From Desulfosudis oleivorans (GTDB lineage: Bacteria > Desulfobacterota > Desulfobacteria > Desulfobacterales > SURF-7), in contig DYJC01000022.1 in the NCBI GenBank assembly GCA_020723305.1, positions 1-64,000 on the forward strand: DNA of 64,000 nucleotides, read 5' to 3'. Below, one piece after another: positions 60,469 through 64,000 of the stretch. A program made the position numbers and the translations under genes. The notes under the pieces are model-generated. The model made no database searches and was not told where the DNA came from. It saw only the letters and a program-made list of their open reading frames with translations. The number at the start of each line of letters is the position of its first letter. The first letter of the stretch is position 1.

Positions 60469-63366
60469 TCAACAGCCCCATCCAACCGGCAACCGCACAG
60501 AATCCCCTGCCTTGTTTCGGAAAAGAAGATAGCCTTCCCGCTGTCCAAACAGAAAAAGATTTTTTGTGATTTCAACATCCATCCTGCAGTAATCGATGAT
60601 TTTCCGGATCTCCCCTTTTTTCCACCATTCAAGCGCCATCATACCATCTCCGCTTTTCTGAACACCCAGTGTTGCACCGGCAAGATGATCCAGCGACAAC
60701 CGATAGCCTAACCGGTGATGCACTTCTTCCAGAATATCCAGTGTTTTCAGTTTTGAAAAATCAAAGTTTGTATACCGGCTCAAAACCAGATAGTCAAAAC
60801 GTTTGATATTAAATCCAACCACATACTGAAAATCCATCAAGTGATCGATCAGGCCTGGAATGTTGTCTTCCATGTACTCCAGGTATTGATCTTTCTGAGA
60901 ATCATACAGAACCGCGCAACTGATCCCCATTTTCCGGGCCTGATGCCATCCCCCCACCTCCTGGGCCGAACGCTGGGTTTCCAGATCCAGAACGCCGAAA
61001 TACGCATCCGCATCCATTCTGAAAACCGGTAAATCTGTTTTTTCTTTTACCGGCAGGATTTCAATTTTCTTTTCAGGAATCCGGACAACATCGTTCCGAT
61101 CCGGTACAGTTCTTTTTTGAATCCGGTCCATGATAAAATAGGCAGATGCCTTATCAATCGGACGGTTGCCGGAACCGCATTTGGGGGAATGGACACATGC
61201 CGGGCAACCTGTTTCACAGGGACAGGTCTCGATAATCTGCATTGTCCGGAGAAACAGCTCTTCTGCCTGATCGTAGGCAATCTCGCACAACCCCGCTCCT
61301 CCCGGACTTCCGTCATAGACAAATACAGCCGCCTGATTCATCTGTGGATGAAACGGAATGGAGATCCCGCCGAAATCATTCCGGTCTGCCATCACAAAAA
61401 AAGGAACCACACCGATAATCGCATGTTCAATCGCATGAATTCCTCCCATAAAATGGAGATATTTTGATATCGCCTCATCCTGCACTTTCCCGGGGATGGC
61501 AATCCAGAATCCCTGGGTTTCAAAGGTCTGGGCAGGCAGATCCAGCGGAACAACATTTATTTTTTTCCGGGCATGAATACGCCATTTCTCATACCCGGTA
61601 ACCTGTTCGGTCACTTTCAGTTGCCCGTAATATATTGTTGTTCCCCGCAGATTCTTTTGACGGAATATTTCAAGAATTTCCGTATGCTTATTGGAGCGGG
61701 CCCTTGTATAATAGGGAACCTCGGCCGGAGCGGCTTTCACGGTCCTCTCATTGAGAAGCAGATGATCCACCTTGTATGTCCTTCCGTTATGAAGGTAAAT
61801 CGCTCCGGGATGGGTTTCCTTGAATGCACGGAATCCGTCGATTTCGCCCAGATTTTCCGAGGTTTCGCTACAGATGATATTGAAACGGTTCCCCGTGCCC
61901 CTCAGATCAACATGCCTGTGGGGAATCTTCAAGCGGGAAATCAGCCGTTCACCATCCCCGCTTCTGAGCAGATCCCCATTTTCTTCCAGAAGAGAGGCTG
62001 TTTTCCGGACAGATTCATCCTGCAGGAAGGGTTCGGAAAGGTGCAGGGGAAATTCCGCAGCAGCGCAGACCAGATGTTTTTTCAGAATCTCCCGGTTATA
62101 GGGATTGATCACCGCTGCTTCCGGTTTTTTTTTCATGAACTCGATTGGATTCCGGACAAAGTACTGATCCAGGGCGTCTTCGCCTGCCACCAGGATCAGG
62201 GCTGCTTCCTGGCCGGAACGCCCTACCCTGCCGCTTCTCTGCCATGTTGCCATAACAGATCCCGGATACCCGACCAGAATGCACAGATCCAGATCACCGA
62301 TATCGATTCCCAGTTCCAGGGCACTGGTCGTGATTACCGCCAGCAGCTCTCCATTGGACAGCCTGGATTCAATATCCCGGCGTTCTTCCGGAAGGAACCC
62401 GGCCCGGTAAGCACTGATCTTATCCTTGAATTGTCCGGACTGGCTGCCGGCCCAGATTGCAATCAATTCCGTCAGTTTCCGGGATTGCGTGTATACGATG
62501 GTTCGCAATCCCCGATAAAGCGCTGCCTTTAACAGGAGGATAGCGGACTGAGCCGGCCCCGCATCCGGATTCATCAGGACAACATGCCGTTTCCCCTGAG
62601 GTGCGCCGCTTCTGGATACCACGCTCACATCCAGCCCGGTAAGACGGCCGGCAAGTTCACCTGGATTTGCAATGGTTGCAGAGCTGAATATGAAAGTCGG
62701 CTTGGCTCCGTAAAAACGGCAGACCCGGATCAGCCTCCGGAAAACCTGGGCCATATGGGAACCCATAACCCCGCGATAGGTATGCACCTCATCGATCACA
62801 ACGATCTGAAGACCGGACAGGAACTCAATCCATCTGTCATGATACGGCAGAATCGCCAGATGCAGCATCTCCGGATTGGTCAACAGCACATGGGGAGGAG
62901 ACAGCCTGATTTTCTTGCGGTTCCAGGCCGACGTATCACCGTCATATATTGCCGCGACCGGACAATCTTCCCCGATATGTTGTGCGGTTTCCTGAAAATT
63001 TTTCAATTGATCCTGAGCCAGGGCCTTTAACGGGAAAATATAAAGCGCCCGTGCATTGTCATTTTGAATGATTCGCTCCAATACCGGGAGATTGTAGACC
63101 AAGGTTTTTCCGCTTGCGGTTGGTGTTGCAATCACCGTATGCAGTCCCTTTTGGATATGATCCATTGCTTCTGCCTGATGACAGTAAAGCTCCTGAACAC
63201 CGATCCGGTTCAGGACTTCCTTTATTTTTCCAGACACAAGTCCGGATATGGACACACCCTCACCTGGATTTCCGATCAACATCCGGTGATAGGCCACCTG
63301 ATGTTTCATCCGTTCGGATTCGATCAAGGCATCAATATATTCCCGGATTTTTTCTTTTTTTCCCAT
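60469..63366 (-). CDS. MrfA-type DEAH helicase fused to MrfB-type RNase H-like exonuclease
   Basis: A 965-residue fusion. Residues about 45-480 form an SF2 helicase: ATPTASGKT Walker A, IDEVHTYRG, FIFSSATIAN, and QRSGRVGRSGQ motif VI. The middle matches YprA/MrfA, with a four-Cys zinc site CPCETGCPACVHSPKC at about 712-727. The C-terminal about 180 residues form a DEDD-type RNase H-like domain as in YprB/MrfB: LDLET (Exo I), GFNIKRFD (Exo II), DYCRMDVEIT (Exo III). In Bacillus subtilis MrfA and MrfB are separate proteins in mitomycin-C adduct repair. Here one chain would unwind and degrade. The ATG at 63366 fits the family start. Confidence 0.93.
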   Translation of the reverse strand: MGKKEKIREYIDALIESERMKHQVAYHRMLIGNPGEGVSISGLVSGKIKEVLNRIGVQELYCHQAEAMDHIQKGLHTVIATPTASGKTLVYNLPVLERIIQNDNARALYIFPLKALAQDQLKNFQETAQHIGEDCPVAAIYDGDTSAWNRKKIRLSPPHVLLTNPEMLHLAILPYHDRWIEFLSGLQIVVIDEVHTYRGVMGSHMAQVFRRLIRVCRFYGAKPTFIFSSATIANPGELAGRLTGLDVSVVSRSGAPQGKRHVVLMNPDAGPAQSAILLLKAALYRGLRTIVYTQSRKLTELIAIWAGSQSGQFKDKISAYRAGFLPEERRDIESRLSNGELLAVITTSALELGIDIGDLDLCILVGYPGSVMATWQRSGRVGRSGQEAALILVAGEDALDQYFVRNPIEFMKKKPEAAVINPYNREILKKHLVCAAAEFPLHLSEPFLQDESVRKTASLLEENGDLLRSGDGERLISRLKIPHRHVDLRGTGNRFNIICSETSENLGEIDGFRAFKETHPGAIYLHNGRTYKVDHLLLNERTVKAAPAEVPYYTRARSNKHTEILEIFRQKNLRGTTIYYGQLKVTEQVTGYEKWRIHARKKINVVPLDLPAQTFETQGFWIAIPGKVQDEAISKYLHFMGGIHAIEHAIIGVVPFFVMADRNDFGGISIPFHPQMNQAAVFVYDGSPGGAGLCEIAYDQAEELFLRTMQIIETCPCETGCPACVHSPKCGSGNRPIDKASAYFIMDRIQKRTVPDRNDVVRIPEKKIEILPVKEKTDLPVFRMDADAYFGVLDLETQRSAQEVGGWHQARKMGISCAVLYDSQKDQYLEYMEDNIPGLIDHLMDFQYVVGFNIKRFDYLVLSRYTNFDFSKLKTLDILEEVHHRLGYRLSLDHLAGATLGVQKSGDGMMALEWWKKGEIRKIIDYCRMDVEITKNLFLFGQREGYLLFRNKAGDSVRLPVGWGC

Positions 63367-63394
63367 GGAGAAATATGATAAAAATGAAATCCTT

Positions 63395-64000
63395 CTATAG
63401 GTTCTTTGCCATGGAGAGCATGTTTTTATGGACAGTCAGATGATAATCCGGCTGAATCAGTTCATGGTGGTCTTCGTAAAAAGGAATATAGACCAGTTTA
63501 AAGCGCTCCGGACGGATCTCGATTTCCGGCAATTGACTTAAAAACTCCCTGGCCGGCCTGACAAACTCTGCAAGATTGATTTTCAGGCTCTTTACCGCCT
63601 CGGTTACCGGCAGGGTGACCGGGTACATCATTCCCGTCCGGGGGAACTCACCGGCCATCCCTTGATCCGGCTGTGCAATCGTCAATTGCCGGGATAACTG
63701 AACAAAAATTTTGGGACGCACCTTGAACGCCTGAACCCAGAAATAAAATGGTTTTTCCTCCATCCCTTTCTGGATTGCCTTTGGCAGATTTGCCCGTTGG
63801 ATCAGATCTTTGTATGAATTCAACCGGATTCCGGAAACCGATGCCCTGATCCTCCAGAACGGCAGGTAATATGAATTTTCCTCTCCGCCGGACAGGATGC
63901 CGAATTTTAGTTTCATCAGCCCTTTTGCCGTAGACAGCCAGCTTGTGTGGCAGTTCAGGCAATTCAATGTCAATGAATCCCTCCCGCCGTCAAGATCCCA
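63395..64000 (-). CDS. Zinc-ribbon protein, truncated by window edge
   Basis: The frame remains open through the last base of the window (reading WDLDGGRDS before LTLNCLNC), so the true start is beyond 64000. The visible 201 residues begin with half a zinc ribbon (CLNC); the other CxxC pair is probably just outside, as in CPxCGWDLDGG-type ribbons. The rest (about 25-200) is beta-rich with basic segments and no motif I recognise. Proteins like this occur near helicases and DUF-type membrane proteins, but I assign no function. Ends 28 bases before the helicase gene start region. Confidence 0.7.
   Translation of the reverse strand, partial: WDLDGGRDSLTLNCLNCHTSWLSTAKGLMKLKFGILSGGEENSYYLPFWRIRASVSGIRLNSYKDLIQRANLPKAIQKGMEEKPFYFWVQAFKVRPKIFVQLSRQLTIAQPDQGMAGEFPRTGMMYPVTLPVTEAVKSLKINLAEFVRPAREFLSQLPEIEIRPERFKLVYIPFYEDHHELIQPDYHLTVHKNMLSMAKNL

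Noticed and set aside
60384-60632. N-terminal extension of the CheX frame
   Set aside because: It overlaps the helicase C-terminus and does not resemble CheX; homology begins at the ATG at 60383.

Overview
The window reads as a chromosomal segment of a Gram-negative bacterium of moderate GC, most likely a Desulfobacterota member of the sulfate-reducer type. This is inferred from the mix of a type II secretion GspA/GspB pair, a PrsT-like TPR lipoprotein, an ACAD10/11-type acyl-CoA catabolic operon, a FeoB/DtxR iron module and many sensory proteins; there is no rRNA or other taxonomic marker. Almost every kilobase is coding. I saw no tRNA, rRNA or CRISPR.

Left end (1-5.5 kb) is accessory: a membrane/zinc-ribbon protein, a group II intron remnant without reverse transcriptase (minus strand, about 1072-1571), two toxin-antitoxin pairs (RHH/PIN and RHH/MazF), a GNAT acetyltransferase with an integron-like core site just upstream, and a KefB-type antiporter. 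From 5.5 to 10.4 kb a minus-strand operon encodes a histidine phosphatase, an ACAD10/11-type acyl-CoA dehydrogenase, a TetR regulator, an APH-type kinase and an SDR. This is the gene set expected for 4-hydroxyacyl-CoA catabolism by phosphorylation and elimination.

From 10.5 to 16.5 kb lie alanine dehydrogenase, two tandem class III aminotransferases and a divergent amidase. One aminotransferase has Glu where the PLP lysine should be, which suggests a heteromeric enzyme. From 16.5 to 25.7 kb three secreted proteins are co-oriented: a 2008-residue Ig-like/FG-GAP protein, a small exported protein and a P1-nuclease/phospholipase-C-like hydrolase. From 26 to 32.3 kb come a MoxR/VWA pair and a polar amino acid ABC transporter. 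From 32.3 to 40 kb come GspB, GspA, a TPR lipoprotein, a membrane-tethered coiled-coil protein with a possible RelE-like end, a cyclic-nucleotide-binding protein and a hydrolase.

From 40.3 to 46.7 kb an IclR gene faces a FadR-type regulated operon (GntR, GlpD-like, FGGY kinase, alkyl-DHAP-synthase-like flavoenzyme) for glycerol-like or ether-lipid substrates. From 46.7 to 52.5 kb come a DMT exporter, a winged-helix ferredoxin protein and an iron module with two DtxR-type regulators around FeoB. From 52.6 to 60.4 kb there is signalling: CHASE2 Ser/Thr kinase, PP2C and FHA; then CheY-like, CheC, PAS-GGDEF and CheX. The right end has a natural fusion of an MrfA-type helicase with an MrfB-type exonuclease, and a truncated zinc-ribbon protein.

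A dispersed palindromic repeat with GAGCYAATTTCAAAA ends occurs four times (near 8.3, 12.0, 14.8 and 59.8 kb), three of them immediately behind a stop codon. The best candidates for undescribed biology are the lysine-less aminotransferase pair, the MrfA-MrfB fusion, the tethered RelE-like protein, the 4-hydroxyacyl-CoA operon with its phosphatase, and the large secreted Ig/FG-GAP locus.
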